Source: Alteribacillus sp041949975 (GTDB lineage Bacteria; Bacillota; Bacilli; Bacillales; Marinococcaceae). Taken from it: a stretch of DNA of 64,000 nt. A model generated the notes under the pieces. That model saw only the letters and a program-made list of their open reading frames with translations. It was not told where the DNA came from and made no database searches. Within the stretch, counting starts at the first letter, position 1; every line of letters starts with the position of its first letter. Both the position numbers and the translations under genes were made by a program. The stretch lies in contig NZ_JBHFQG010000013.1 in assembly GCF_041949975.1 (NCBI RefSeq), forward strand, positions 1-64,000. The letters are read 5' to 3'. Shown one piece after another: positions 18,569 to 27,189 of the stretch.

Positions 18569-18883
18569 ATGTTTTATGAAATGCGTACGTATACAATCAA
18601 AGTCGGAAAAACAAAAGAATATTTAGACCATTTTGAGAATGTTGGCCTGCCAATTATCTCGCAATATGCAAAGTTAGTTGGTTGGTGGTACACCGATATT
18701 GGAGAACTCAACCAAGTTATCCATATATGGGAGTATGCTAGCTTAGATGAAAGAAAAGAGAAACGAGAAGCTCTATACAAAGATGAAGCATGGATCAAAG
18801 AGTTTGTTCCAAAAGCTTTTGGGATTTTAGAAAAGCAAGAATCGAAAGTGATGTATCCCGCAAATTTTTCTCCGATTCAATAA
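18569..18883 (+). CDS. NIPSNAP family protein
   Basis: A 104-residue ferredoxin-like (dimeric alpha-beta barrel) protein. It starts MFYEMRTYTIKVGK and contains VGWWYTDIGELNQVIHIWEY, the conserved core of NIPSNAP proteins. The biochemical role is not established; small proteins of this fold often occur in catabolic operons. It lies 28 bases after the TRAP large permease with a good ribosome site (AAGGAGGGG), so it is probably the next gene of the operon. Confidence 0.85.
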   Translation: MFYEMRTYTIKVGKTKEYLDHFENVGLPIISQYAKLVGWWYTDIGELNQVIHIWEYASLDERKEKREALYKDEAWIKEFVPKAFGILEKQESKVMYPANFSPIQ

Positions 18884-18904
18884 CCGATTATTAGGAAAGG
18901 AAGG

Positions 18905-20166
18905 GTAAGATCGAAGCTTTTTAATAATTATATCAATGGGAATGGAGGCCATCGGCTAGTAATTAAACGAAAGAAAGCAGCATCCCGGGAAATGGGAAAA
19001 ACATTATTGGAAACGCAAGGTGAAGTAAAAAGAAGTATCAATATCTTACGATTTTATGCGGCGGAAGGCATGCAGAAAATAGGGGATGTGATCCCTTCAG
19101 CAGACAGCAGCAGTTTGCTGCATACCAAAAGGGTGCCGCTTGGGAACGTAAGTATCATTGCCCCGTGGAACTTTCCGATTGCTATCCCTGTGTGGAAGAT
19201 AGCTCCAGCTTTAATATATGGAAATACTGTGGTGTTCAAACCAGCTTCGGAAACAGTTATTACTGGATTGAAAATTATCGAAGCTTTTGAAAAGGCTGGA
19301 TTGCCAGCTGGGGTTTAAATGCTGTTACAGGCAGCGGTTCCATTGTTGGAGAAGAATTGATTACAAATGAAGGAGTTCACGGCATTTCTTTTACCGGGTC
19401 GAATCAAACGGGAAAGAGAATTGCGCTTCGAGCAGTGGAAAGAGGGATGAAGTACCAACTCGAAATGGGAGGGAAAAACCCGTCCATTATTCTAGAAGAT
19501 GCTGATTTCGATCAGGCCGCTAAGTTAACAGTGGATGCAGCGATGAAACACACGGGTCAAAAATGTACAGCGACGAGTAGAGTTTACATTCAGGATTCGG
19601 TTTATGAGGAAGTAAAAGAAAAAATCCTCGCTCATATAAAAGAAATCACTGTGGGAGATGGGCTGGAGGAAACTACTTATATGGGACCTGTGGCATCGAA
19701 GTCCCAATATGATTCGGTGCTATCTTACATTGAAGAGGGGAAAGAAGAAGGAGCTAAGTTGGTATATGGCAGGCGTGCCTTAACCAATGGAGACAAAAAA
19801 GATGGTTTTTTTATCGAGCCAACAGTGTTTAAAAATGGACACGAGGATATGAAAATTGTCCAAGAAGAAATTTTTGGCCCTGTTATTGTTCTGATGAGAA
19901 CTTCCAACTTAAGAGAAGCTGTCCAGCAAGCCAATAATTCTCCTTTTGGTTTAAGTGCTGCATTGTTTACAAAAAACATTGGCCACTCAATGACATTTTT
20001 CGATGCTATCGATGCTGGAATGGTTAAGGTAAATGGGGAAACAACGGGATCTGAACCCCAAGCGCCGTTTGGCGGAATGAAGCAATCTAGTTCTCACTCT
20101 CGGGAGCAAGGAAAAGCTGCAATAGAGTTTTTCACCTCGATTAAAACCATATCAATTACTCCTTAA
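18905..20166 (+). pseudogene. aldehyde dehydrogenase (2-oxoglutarate/succinate semialdehyde type), broken
   Basis: The frame begins as FNNYINGNGGH, the usual N-terminus of this subfamily, but has no start codon. It then jumps to ASREMGKTLLETQGEV, so roughly 70-80 residues are deleted. A one-base loss at about 19314 (GGGTTTAAATG where GGGTTTTAAATG is expected) stops the frame. From 19319 the rest is intact: the glutamate in LEMGGKNPS, the cysteine in GQKCTATSR and a normal C-terminus. The residues resemble 2-oxoglutarate semialdehyde dehydrogenases such as B. subtilis YcbD/GucD. It follows the TRAP 2/NIPSNAP genes and precedes lhgO. Confidence 0.85.
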
Positions 20167-20178
20167 AAAGAAATAAGA

Positions 20179-20213
20179 TTCAGGCCAGCATTTTATCAGC
20201 GAGCTGGCCTGAA
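20179..20213 (+). terminator. stem-loop after the broken aldehyde dehydrogenase
   Basis: TTCAGGCCAGC (20179-20189) pairs with GCTGGCCTGAA (20203-20213). The stem is strong but the following T-run is weak. It probably ends the TRAP 2 transcript. Confidence 0.6.
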
Positions 20214-20353
20214 AGTTTATCTGAAAAAAGGGATTTTTTCACCCAGAGGAAAGGCTGAAACCACTCTAAGACCACAAACGGACTTTGTACAAACACTTGG
20301 GACCCTTTATACTTGAGGCAAGTCATAGATAGAGAGTTAAAGGAGAGAAAACT

Positions 20354-21532
20354 ATGGAAGATTATATAATTATTGGTGGAGGAATTGTTGGCCTCTCTGT
20401 TGCTCACGCACTCACCCAGCAGAAACCCGAGGCAAACATTGTTCTATTGGAAAAAGAAGAAAAAGTAGCCTCCCATCAAACCGGTCATAATAGTGGGGTT
20501 ATTCATTCTGGTATTTATTACACTCCTGGGAGTTTAAAAGCCCGGCTAGCCAAGCAGGGAAATGAATCCATGCGGGAGTTCGCCAAAGAACACAACCTGC
20601 CCCTGGACGTCTGTGGAAAAGTAATTGTAGCAACAGAGGAAAAAGAGCTGCCATTTCTTGATACCCTTTACCAACGAGGTATCCAAAATGGGTTAAATAT
20701 TGAAACATTGAGTAAGGCTGAGCTCTTGGAAAAAGAACCGCATGTACAAGGAATATCAGCAATTTTTGTTCCGTCCGCTGGGATTATTGATTATACAGCG
20801 GTGTCTAAAAAGCTTGCTGAACGGCTGGAGCAAAGAAATGGAAAAATTGAAAACGGAGCAGAAGTTAAAGCGATTTCGGAGAAGACAAATGAAGTCGAAG
20901 TAGAGACCACCAAAGGAAGTTATCGTGCTCGGTACTTAATTAATTGTGCCGGACTGCAAAGCGATCGGATTGCTGCGCTTTCTGGCTACCATTTAGATGT
21001 AAAAATTGTGCCTTTCCGTGGAGAGTACTATAAACTTATTGAAAATAGAAGAAACTTAGTACAAAACTTAATTTATCCAGTCCCTAATCCGGAGTTTCCT
21101 TTCTTAGGTGTGCATTTTACTCGAATGATTGACGGAAACGTGGATGTTGGTCCTAATGCGGTACTTAGCTTCAAACGTGAAGGCTATAAAAAAAGTGATA
21201 TTAACCTCAAAGACTTATCAGAAGTCCTGCTTTATAAAGGTTTTTGGAAACTTGCAAAGCCTTATTTTAAAGAAGGCATAGAAGAGATGGTTCGTTCTGT
21301 GTACAAAAAGAAATTTGTAGAGAGCCTGCAAAAATTAATCCCGGAGGTCCAAGAAGAAGATCTTGTCAAAGGACCACGCGGGGTTAGGGCCCAAGCGTTA
21401 TCAGTAGATGGGAAGATGGTGGATGATTTTTATATTGTCCCTGGTAAGAAAAGTCTGCACGTATTAAATGCTCCTTCTCCAGCAGCTACGGCTTCTTTAG
21501 AAATTGGGAAGGAAATTGTGAAACGCCTATAA
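20354..21532 (+). CDS. lhgO: L-2-hydroxyglutarate oxidase
   Basis: A 392-residue FAD enzyme of the DAO fold. It has the N-terminal dinucleotide motif IIIGGGIVGLSVAHAL, then SHQTGHNSGVIHSGIYY, the LhgO signature, and PFRGEYYKL further on. It oxidises L-2-hydroxyglutarate to 2-oxoglutarate, passing electrons to the quinone pool or oxygen. The preceding broken gene is of a type that also yields 2-oxoglutarate, hinting at a shared route. GTTAAAGGAGAG precedes the ATG. Other DAO-type 2-hydroxyacid oxidases are possible, but the motifs fit LhgO well. Confidence 0.85.
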   Translation: MEDYIIIGGGIVGLSVAHALTQQKPEANIVLLEKEEKVASHQTGHNSGVIHSGIYYTPGSLKARLAKQGNESMREFAKEHNLPLDVCGKVIVATEEKELPFLDTLYQRGIQNGLNIETLSKAELLEKEPHVQGISAIFVPSAGIIDYTAVSKKLAERLEQRNGKIENGAEVKAISEKTNEVEVETTKGSYRARYLINCAGLQSDRIAALSGYHLDVKIVPFRGEYYKLIENRRNLVQNLIYPVPNPEFPFLGVHFTRMIDGNVDVGPNAVLSFKREGYKKSDINLKDLSEVLLYKGFWKLAKPYFKEGIEEMVRSVYKKKFVESLQKLIPEVQEEDLVKGPRGVRAQALSVDGKMVDDFYIVPGKKSLHVLNAPSPAATASLEIGKEIVKRL

Positions 21533-21635
21533 AGGAACAAAAAATGGCTTATAAATACTAAGATGATCAAACGAAACGCATTTGGTTTCCAACGGTATGA
21601 CCGATTAATCATAACAAAGTGTTATTACAGTAAGG

Positions 21636-21733
21636 CAGAAGTAAAAATGGCTAACGATACTAAATTTAGTTTGGGGCAGGCATATGGACTAATAATCTTA
21701 AATAGAGTCACCGGATGGCGCGTGCTATAAAAG
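21636..21733 (+). pseudogene. decayed aldehyde dehydrogenase fragment
   Basis: About 95 bases are nearly the same as bases 8876-8975 inside the intact aldehyde dehydrogenase gene: AAAATGGCTAACGATACT, then ATATGGACTAATAATCTTAA and GTGCTATA occur in the same order. One base is missing and several differ, so the piece cannot be translated as a unit. It is a remnant of a second copy, either a duplicate or a related gene lost after transfer. Confidence 0.75.
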
Positions 21734-22152
21734 AATACATTGCATTTTATTACGAACTACATAAGCAATATCCTTCCATTCTATTTGAACAACTTTAGTT
21801 GCCTATCCAGTGCTAGATTTGAATTAGTTGGAATTCTCTTTTTGGGATAAAGATCCATCTAGAGTTTAGTTTAATTGGTGAAATGGTCCACAACTTCCTT
21901 AAACCGGCTGTTTTATGGTCAATTGCACAATATTTAATCAGCTCAGCTGGCATTTTTATTATTAATCTTAAAAGGGGCTTTTCGGACGCCTCTTGTTATG
22001 TTTTCACTGACTCGGATTTCCGGGAAGAACTTTGTATTTTTGTTAATTTAATATGGTCTCAGACATTCTCCAGTCCACACTGATATCGATATCATTTGTA
22101 TTTAAGCGCGTGCCTTATGAAATAACTCAATCGAATGGAATAAACACTTACT
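21734..22152. other. no gene seen
   Basis: AT-rich sequence after the aldehyde dehydrogenase relic. Short open frames lack ribosome sites and familiar motifs. Probably eroded coding DNA. Confidence 0.35.
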
Positions 22153-23742
22153 TTATGATTTGGTCACTAATCGCTCAATATAATTTTTCAAGTCCACCAT
22201 TCGATGGTATTCAGGTTCCTGATCGGTGCCCGCAATGATCATGGCGGCTAAAACGTCGTTCTTGTGCAGTCCGCCATGTTCACCGCCATTCGGGTGAATC
22301 GAAATGCTTTCAGCCAAAAAGGAATGTCCCGGCTTGGCTGCTAAAATGAGTTTCGGGACGTCGTGGCTGTCAAGAGCAGTGTATAATTGATTTAAGACGT
22401 CCGGATAATCGACATACATTATTCGTCTCTTGTCGGGATCAGTCTTAAGGGTAAGTATATCTATGTTTCCTTCAAAGGTCCAGGCCTGATCATAACGATC
22501 CGTCCATTCACCCCCGGGCTTAAAGCGCAAAGTGCCTTCTTGATCCGGACTAATCACTTTGATCCATTCATCCTCTCGCCAAGCGGACAGCTTAATACGA
22601 GCATCCTTTTTGGCGCGTTGAGCCAATAAAGGAAGGATTTTCTGGTCATGCACATCATACACATAACTCATTCGCTGATTAACTCCAAAAGCGATATCTC
22701 CCTTACTGACCGGTTCACCCAAGGGAGAAATCTCAAAATCTTCATATAAATGATCTAAATCAATAGCTACTTCCTCCTCATCTTCGACCATGTGATCTTG
22801 GCCATGATCTCCCAATATAATAAAGATGTTCTCTTCTAAGGCCTCTTCCCAATTGTCATAGGCATTTAGAATTCCTTGGACATGGTCCTCGGCGCGTTCC
22901 ATTCCTCGGCGATAATGGGGACTGTTCTTATGAACTTCTTGATCATTTTCCGGAAAAAAAATCATTAAGAAGTTTGGTTGATCCCCTTGCTCAATCAGCT
23001 TTTGTGTGACTTCCATGGTATATTTATCTTGTAATCCAAGCCTATGAAAGATCCCATCAGTGAAATTTTCTTGTTCAAGGGTTTCTGGTTTAGCAAAACG
23101 GCCAAACCCTAACACATTTGGTCCTTTTGTTTGAATGGATTGCGGAAGATCTGTCAGTTCGTCTGCTAAGACAGGCAAGGTGAGATGGTGCACGTGATCG
23201 CCACGATAAACTAATGTGTTAATGGCTCCAGTGGTGAAGCCTCTCTTTTCCAAGTCTTCAAAAATGGTGCTGACGTTCGGATTTAAATGAGTGTTGTTTA
23301 AATGATAAAACACATCGTAAATACCTTTAGAAACGCCGTTTTTCAGCCATGTTTTCCACGTTGTTCCATAATTAACGATGCGATCTTTATCTTGATCATA
23401 CCAAGACAATCCTGGAACTCGGTGCTTATCTGACATCTCCCCCGTTATCATAGTACTTTCAATGTTGACTGACATGGAAGGGAAAGGACTGACTATATCT
23501 TTGTAATATTGACCGTGATTAATGAGAAATGTAAATGCGGGCACCTGACCTTCTTTGATGCTTTTATCCACAGTTGATCCCATCATAGAATCAAGAATGA
23601 TCATTACCACATTTTTATCTTTAAAGGAATTATCGGTGTGCTCTTGGGAAGGGAGCATCTCTTTCTCAGGGGAGTCCCCCATTTGGCAGGCACTCATAAT
23701 GAGTACTAACGCGAAGAAAAGCATCTTTTTCAAAGTTATCAA
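22153..23742 (-). CDS. alkaline-phosphatase-superfamily lipoprotein (type I phosphodiesterase-like)
   Basis: A 529-residue exported protein. The signal peptide ends in a lipobox (MSAC, Cys near residue 19). The body belongs to the alkaline phosphatase superfamily: VVMIILDSMMG supplies the first metal aspartate, SPFPSMSVN holds the probable Ser nucleophile where related nucleotide pyrophosphatases use Thr, ILGDHGQDH gives further metal ligands and GEHGGLHKND the last histidine. It likely hydrolyses a phosphodiester or phosphonate outside the membrane; the substrate is unknown. It stands alone, on the opposite strand to its neighbours. Confidence 0.8.
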   Translation of the reverse strand: MITLKKMLFFALVLIMSACQMGDSPEKEMLPSQEHTDNSFKDKNVVMIILDSMMGSTVDKSIKEGQVPAFTFLINHGQYYKDIVSPFPSMSVNIESTMITGEMSDKHRVPGLSWYDQDKDRIVNYGTTWKTWLKNGVSKGIYDVFYHLNNTHLNPNVSTIFEDLEKRGFTTGAINTLVYRGDHVHHLTLPVLADELTDLPQSIQTKGPNVLGFGRFAKPETLEQENFTDGIFHRLGLQDKYTMEVTQKLIEQGDQPNFLMIFFPENDQEVHKNSPHYRRGMERAEDHVQGILNAYDNWEEALEENIFIILGDHGQDHMVEDEEEVAIDLDHLYEDFEISPLGEPVSKGDIAFGVNQRMSYVYDVHDQKILPLLAQRAKKDARIKLSAWREDEWIKVISPDQEGTLRFKPGGEWTDRYDQAWTFEGNIDILTLKTDPDKRRIMYVDYPDVLNQLYTALDSHDVPKLILAAKPGHSFLAESISIHPNGGEHGGLHKNDVLAAMIIAGTDQEPEYHRMVDLKNYIERLVTKS

Positions 23743-24144
23743 CCTTCCTGTTGTAGATCGATGCAGGAGAGATGGTGTATCGGTGGTTTTTAATAGGAAA
23801 TAGTGAGTTGATTTAAATCAGCAGCTGAATGAGATATCTTCCCTGTTCAGGAATAATATCATCCAAAAAACAAAAATTATTCATGTACTTTTCAATTGAT
23901 TGCCTGTTATGAAAATAGAATTTCCATAAAAATGTCTAATCCACTTCGTAAGGGGAAGTACCTTTTCAAATAAATGGAGAAAAATTTGTAATGCGGGAGG
24001 GGGGAGGGACTGTGATAAATAGTGGTCAGCTGCACATGACTGAATCAAGCCAACGATCAGAATATGTTTATATATTTGTTAAAATGTTCTCCACATTTCA
24101 TCACTCAACAATTTGGTTTGCCATTTTATACATTATTCTCTTTC
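23743..24144. other. intergenic region, no gene seen
   Basis: Divergent spacer between the phosphodiesterase-like gene and the tetR promoter. It holds a G-rich run near 23995-24010 and a small inverted repeat ACTTCGTAAGGGGAAGT (about 23943-23959), with no clear role. Confidence 0.35.
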
Positions 24145-24197
24145 TTGACTAGTTAATACATAATGTTTAAAATTAAATTAAATTTCTGACTAGTCAG
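24145..24197 (+). promoter_or_regulatory. tetR promoter with two palindromic operators
   Basis: TTGACT (24145-24150) and TAAAAT (24168-24173) form a near-ideal sigma-A promoter with a 17-base spacer. TTGACTAGTTAA (24145-24156) overlaps the -35 and the perfect palindrome CTGACTAGTCAG (24186-24197) lies just downstream of the -10. The shared GACTAGT core recurs before the enzyme gene at 24910, so TetR probably represses itself and that gene. Confidence 0.75.
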
Positions 24198-24212
24198 TTA
24201 GGAGCACCTATA

Positions 24213-24833
24213 ATGGAAAATCAACAATTTATAGTAAAAAGTAAGGTTCAAAATGAAGATTTAGTTAAAAAAAGAAGATCAACAATTGTCGATGCTGCCG
24301 TAGATATTTTTATAAAAAAAGGTTTTGATGCTGCAACAACGAAGGAAATTGCAGAAAAGGCTAATATGAAGGTAGGAACAATGTTTCAATACGTGGAAAC
24401 TAAACAAGATATTTTATATTTAGTTTGTTGCCATATTCATGCTCAAATGGAAGAAGTCCTTTTAAATTTAGAAACGAAACATCTCTCGCCTTTAGAATCA
24501 ATTGTTGAATTTTATTCGCAGTTTGTAAAAATTGTTGACGACTTATCTGACCACGTTGTCTTAATGTATAAAGAAACTGCTTCTTTAGAGCCCGAGGCAC
24601 GCAGGTCCTTTTTACATAGAGAAAAAAAGCTAAGACACTATATCGAATCTATATTAAACGATGGAGTTGAAGAAGGTGTATTTAATCTTGATCAATCTGA
24701 AATTACACTGATTGCAGAAGATATTCTTGTTCAGTCACAAATGTGGGCATTTAGACGTTGGAATTTATCCAAACAATTTTCGTTAGAGAACTATATCGAT
24801 CTCCGTCTTCAATTTTTAAAAAAATTACTGTAA
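24213..24833 (+). CDS. TetR/AcrR-family transcriptional regulator
   Basis: A 206-residue regulator with the TetR N-terminal helix-turn-helix at about residues 22-68 (IVDAAVDIFIKKGFDAATTKEIAEKA pattern; MKVGTMFQYVETKQDILY recognition-helix region) and a variable ligand-binding C-terminus. Its promoter and the promoter of the next gene both carry GACTAGT palindromes. It should bind these as a dimer and release them on ligand binding; the inducer is probably the aromatic or acyl substrate of the neighbour enzyme (inference). The short GTTAGGAG ribosome site overlaps the operator edge. Confidence 0.9.
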   Translation: MENQQFIVKSKVQNEDLVKKRRSTIVDAAVDIFIKKGFDAATTKEIAEKANMKVGTMFQYVETKQDILYLVCCHIHAQMEEVLLNLETKHLSPLESIVEFYSQFVKIVDDLSDHVVLMYKETASLEPEARRSFLHREKKLRHYIESILNDGVEEGVFNLDQSEITLIAEDILVQSQMWAFRRWNLSKQFSLENYIDLRLQFLKKLL

Positions 24834-24853
24834 AGAAGTTTTGTTATTTCTCA

Positions 24854-24887
24854 TATAACTGACTAACTAGTCAGTTATAAATATAAT
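24854..24887 (+). promoter_or_regulatory. operator and promoter of the HpaB/AbfD-like gene
   Basis: A 26-base near-perfect palindrome (24854-24879, arms TATAACTGACTA and ACTAGTCAGTTATA) contains the same GACTAGT-type half sites found before tetR. CTGACT (24859-24864) and TATAAT (24882-24887) make a promoter with a 17-base spacer, so a bound repressor would cover the -35 and spacer. Confidence 0.75.
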
Positions 24888-24909
24888 TATTAGTTAGGAG
24901 AGTGTTTTT

Positions 24910-26436
24910 ATGAAGTTGATGAATGGACAGGAGTATGTGGAGAGTCTTCGTCAATATAAGCCTGATATTCAGGTCAAGGGGAAAAAAGTTACCAGTGTGG
25001 CGGATGAACCCTTATTTAAGCCGGGGATTAATGCCATTGCTGTAACGTATGAATTAGCCCATAATAAAAAGCATCAGGATATTATGACTGCTAAATTATC
25101 TAATGGCAACGTTGTGAACAGACTAAATGCCTTAGATTTTAATCATGAAGATTTGAGGAAAAAATTAGAGATGACTCGGCTTATATGTAAATGGACTGGT
25201 TGTGGACAAAGGTATTTAATGCATGACGCACTAGGAGCTTTAGCTGAAATAACGAAAATGGTGGATAATGATAAAAAGACAGAATACTTTAACTCTTTTC
25301 AGGGTTATCTCGATCATGTGCAGATTCATGATTTGACCTGTGGTACCGCTGTAACGGATGCAAAAGGAGATCGCAGCAAAAGGCCCCATCAACAATCCAA
25401 TCCGGATCTTTATGTGCATGTCATTGAAAAAAATAAGGAAGGGATTGTAGTAAGAGGAGCTAAAGCCAACATAACGGGAGCCCCTTATATGCATGAATTC
25501 ATCGTGCTGCCCACCAGGAACATGACAGAAAAAGATAAAGCCTATGCCTTATCATTCGCGGTTCCAGTGGATGCTCCTGGTCTAAAAATTATTGCTAAAC
25601 CGGCTGGTCGTCCAGAGGATAAAGAAGCTCCTTTTAGTTCAAATTTTGGGCAATCTACAGGTCTTGTCATTTTTAATGATGTTTTCATTCCATGGAACCG
25701 TGTATTTATGTGTGGGGAATGGGAGTATGCCGGGAAATTAGCTGAAGCTTTTGCTAATCATCATAGGCATTCGTGTATTGGTGCCCGTGCTGGTTTGGGA
25801 GACATGATTATTGGTTCTACAGCCCTTATGGCCGAATACAATGGTTTGCCCCATGCGGAGGTAGCCCATATTCAAAGAGCTATGAGTGAATTAATTCGAA
25901 TAGTCGAAGGGTTTTATGCTACAGGTATTGCTGCCTCCGTATTAGGAAGAAAAACAGTCGCAAAAAACTATGTTCCCGATTCCGTGCAGTCCAATATAGG
26001 AAAATTAATGCTAGCTGAACAAGTCTACGACATTTTTCGGATTGCTCATGAGATCAGTGGAGGAATTGTAAATACAGCCCCAAATCCTGAAGATCTAGAG
26101 CTGCCTGAATCAGGGGAATTGATTAATGAATACCTTGCAGCTAAAGAAGGCGTACCAACTGAAGACAGAATAAACATGGCTCGTTTCATTGAAGATCTTA
26201 CTGCTTCTAAAGAGGGTGGTTTCTATTCTATTATTAGCAATCATGGTGGAGGGTCCCCTGAAGCAATGAGAAAATCGGCCGTTGGAAATTATGACTTTGA
26301 AAATCAGAAAAATCATATTATCTCAAAATTGAAATGTTTTGCAAAATTAGAGGGTACTTGTAAAAATTGTGAAACATGTGTAAACGATGAGCATGAGTGT
26401 AGCGACACACGCGAACACGGAATATTGGAAAAATAA
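24910..26436 (+). CDS. 4-hydroxyphenylacetate 3-hydroxylase / 4-hydroxybutyryl-CoA dehydratase family protein
   Basis: A 508-residue flavin-dependent enzyme of the HpaB/AbfD family, seen in the N-terminal GQEYVESLRQY, the ITGAPYMHEFIVLPTR strand and IFNDVFIPWNRVF. Members either hydroxylate aromatics with FADH2 or dehydrate 4-hydroxybutyryl-CoA. From memory, the dehydratase holds a 4Fe-4S cluster with three Cys and one His; here H285 is kept but the third Cys position reads Ala, and C93/C98 are spaced differently. This favours the oxygenase side, but is not decisive. The C-terminus is unusual: five cysteines (476, 484, 487, 490, 497) in a CX2CX2C-centred tail. No flavin reductase gene is adjacent. 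Confidence 0.75.
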   Translation: MKLMNGQEYVESLRQYKPDIQVKGKKVTSVADEPLFKPGINAIAVTYELAHNKKHQDIMTAKLSNGNVVNRLNALDFNHEDLRKKLEMTRLICKWTGCGQRYLMHDALGALAEITKMVDNDKKTEYFNSFQGYLDHVQIHDLTCGTAVTDAKGDRSKRPHQQSNPDLYVHVIEKNKEGIVVRGAKANITGAPYMHEFIVLPTRNMTEKDKAYALSFAVPVDAPGLKIIAKPAGRPEDKEAPFSSNFGQSTGLVIFNDVFIPWNRVFMCGEWEYAGKLAEAFANHHRHSCIGARAGLGDMIIGSTALMAEYNGLPHAEVAHIQRAMSELIRIVEGFYATGIAASVLGRKTVAKNYVPDSVQSNIGKLMLAEQVYDIFRIAHEISGGIVNTAPNPEDLELPESGELINEYLAAKEGVPTEDRINMARFIEDLTASKEGGFYSIISNHGGGSPEAMRKSAVGNYDFENQKNHIISKLKCFAKLEGTCKNCETCVNDEHECSDTREHGILEK

Positions 26437-26547
26437 ACACTTCTGTGTGTAACAGGTGGAAGGGAGATAACTTCAAACGCTCACTAATTTGTCAACTTTG
26501 GTGGATGGACGTTTTTTATATACGTGATCCTAATGGCAAGGGAAGAG

Positions 26548-26587
26548 AAAAACTGGAGCTTGGGTTCTTTCCCAAGCTCAGTTTTTC
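26548..26587. terminator. bidirectional terminator
   Basis: GAGCTTGGG (26556-26564) pairs with CCCAAGCTC (26571-26579), flanked by AAAACT and AGTTTTT. It ends the enzyme gene on the plus strand and the CotF gene on the minus strand. Confidence 0.85.
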
Positions 26588-26610
26588 TATAGAGACTTTG
26601 CGTTTATAAG

Positions 26611-26880
26611 TTATTGGTTTGGCTGTTGCATGGATTGTTGAGCAGCTTGCTGGTCCACTTGTATTTGTTCGTTTAAGTTATATGGGTGGTAGTAGCCTTT
26701 ATCTATCATATAATTTGCCACCTGCTCATGAAAGTTAACGGACTGTTGCAGTTGCTGAGATAACGCTTGTCTTACATCAGGGGAAGCAGCTTCTGTAATG
26801 GCATAGGCGCAATTTCTAACTCCTGATTTTGCAGCGAGAAGTAGATCCGTAGCCGCAGCTTGGTCATTAAAATTTTGCAT
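26611..26880 (-). CDS. spore coat protein CotF-like (pair 1)
   Basis: An 89-residue CotF-domain protein: LLLAAKSGVRNCAYAITEAASPDVRQAL followed by a helix and the MIDKGYYHPYNLNEQ end, then a Gln-rich tail. CotF-type proteins form a ferritin-like helical bundle and belong to the spore coat of Bacillaceae. It lies 11 bases after the small helical partner gene on the same strand. Similar pairs occur at 58919-59498 and 59663-60159. Confidence 0.85.
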   Translation of the reverse strand: MQNFNDQAAATDLLLAAKSGVRNCAYAITEAASPDVRQALSQQLQQSVNFHEQVANYMIDKGYYHPYNLNEQIQVDQQAAQQSMQQPNQ

Positions 26881-26891
26881 GAACTATCCTC

Positions 26892-27089
26892 CTAGCTTTG
26901 TAATAATTGTTGAATTTGAGAAATATTTTCCGATGAAGCTTGAATGTCTTGCTCAAATAATTGTTGTAATTCGGAATCCTGGACTTGATTTTGCATCATT
27001 TTCGACTTTGTTAAACAGTTTGTTTTGAATACGAGCATTTCATGCAATTCTGCTGTTTCGTGTATGCCTAGTCCTGTTGGCTGTTGCAT
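26892..27089 (-). CDS. small helical coat-associated protein (CotF partner, pair 1)
   Basis: A 65-residue, all-helical protein with the pattern GIHETAELHEMLVFKTNCLTKS and a Gln-rich end. The ATG at 27089 is preferred over an in-frame ATG 24 bases upstream because GGGGGTG lies 7 bases before it. It matches the partner proteins of the two other CotF pairs (ETMETHELINFK and EKLELHELLTFK), so all three are one family, similar to the coat-like proteins YraE/YraG of B. subtilis. Confidence 0.8.
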   Translation of the reverse strand: MQQPTGLGIHETAELHEMLVFKTNCLTKSKMMQNQVQDSELQQLFEQDIQASSENISQIQQLLQS

Positions 27090-27189
27090 ATTTATCACCC
27101 CCATAGATATCATATCCTGCTATTTTTGATTTATTCTTTTCTTGAACTGGCTGATTTTTTTCTCCAAAGGAAAAAGAAAAGGCGGGGCT

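Noticed and set aside
21883..22238. Two plus-strand frames of 61-66 codons
   Set aside because: Overlap the end of the phosphodiesterase-like gene or lie in eroded DNA, with no ribosome site.
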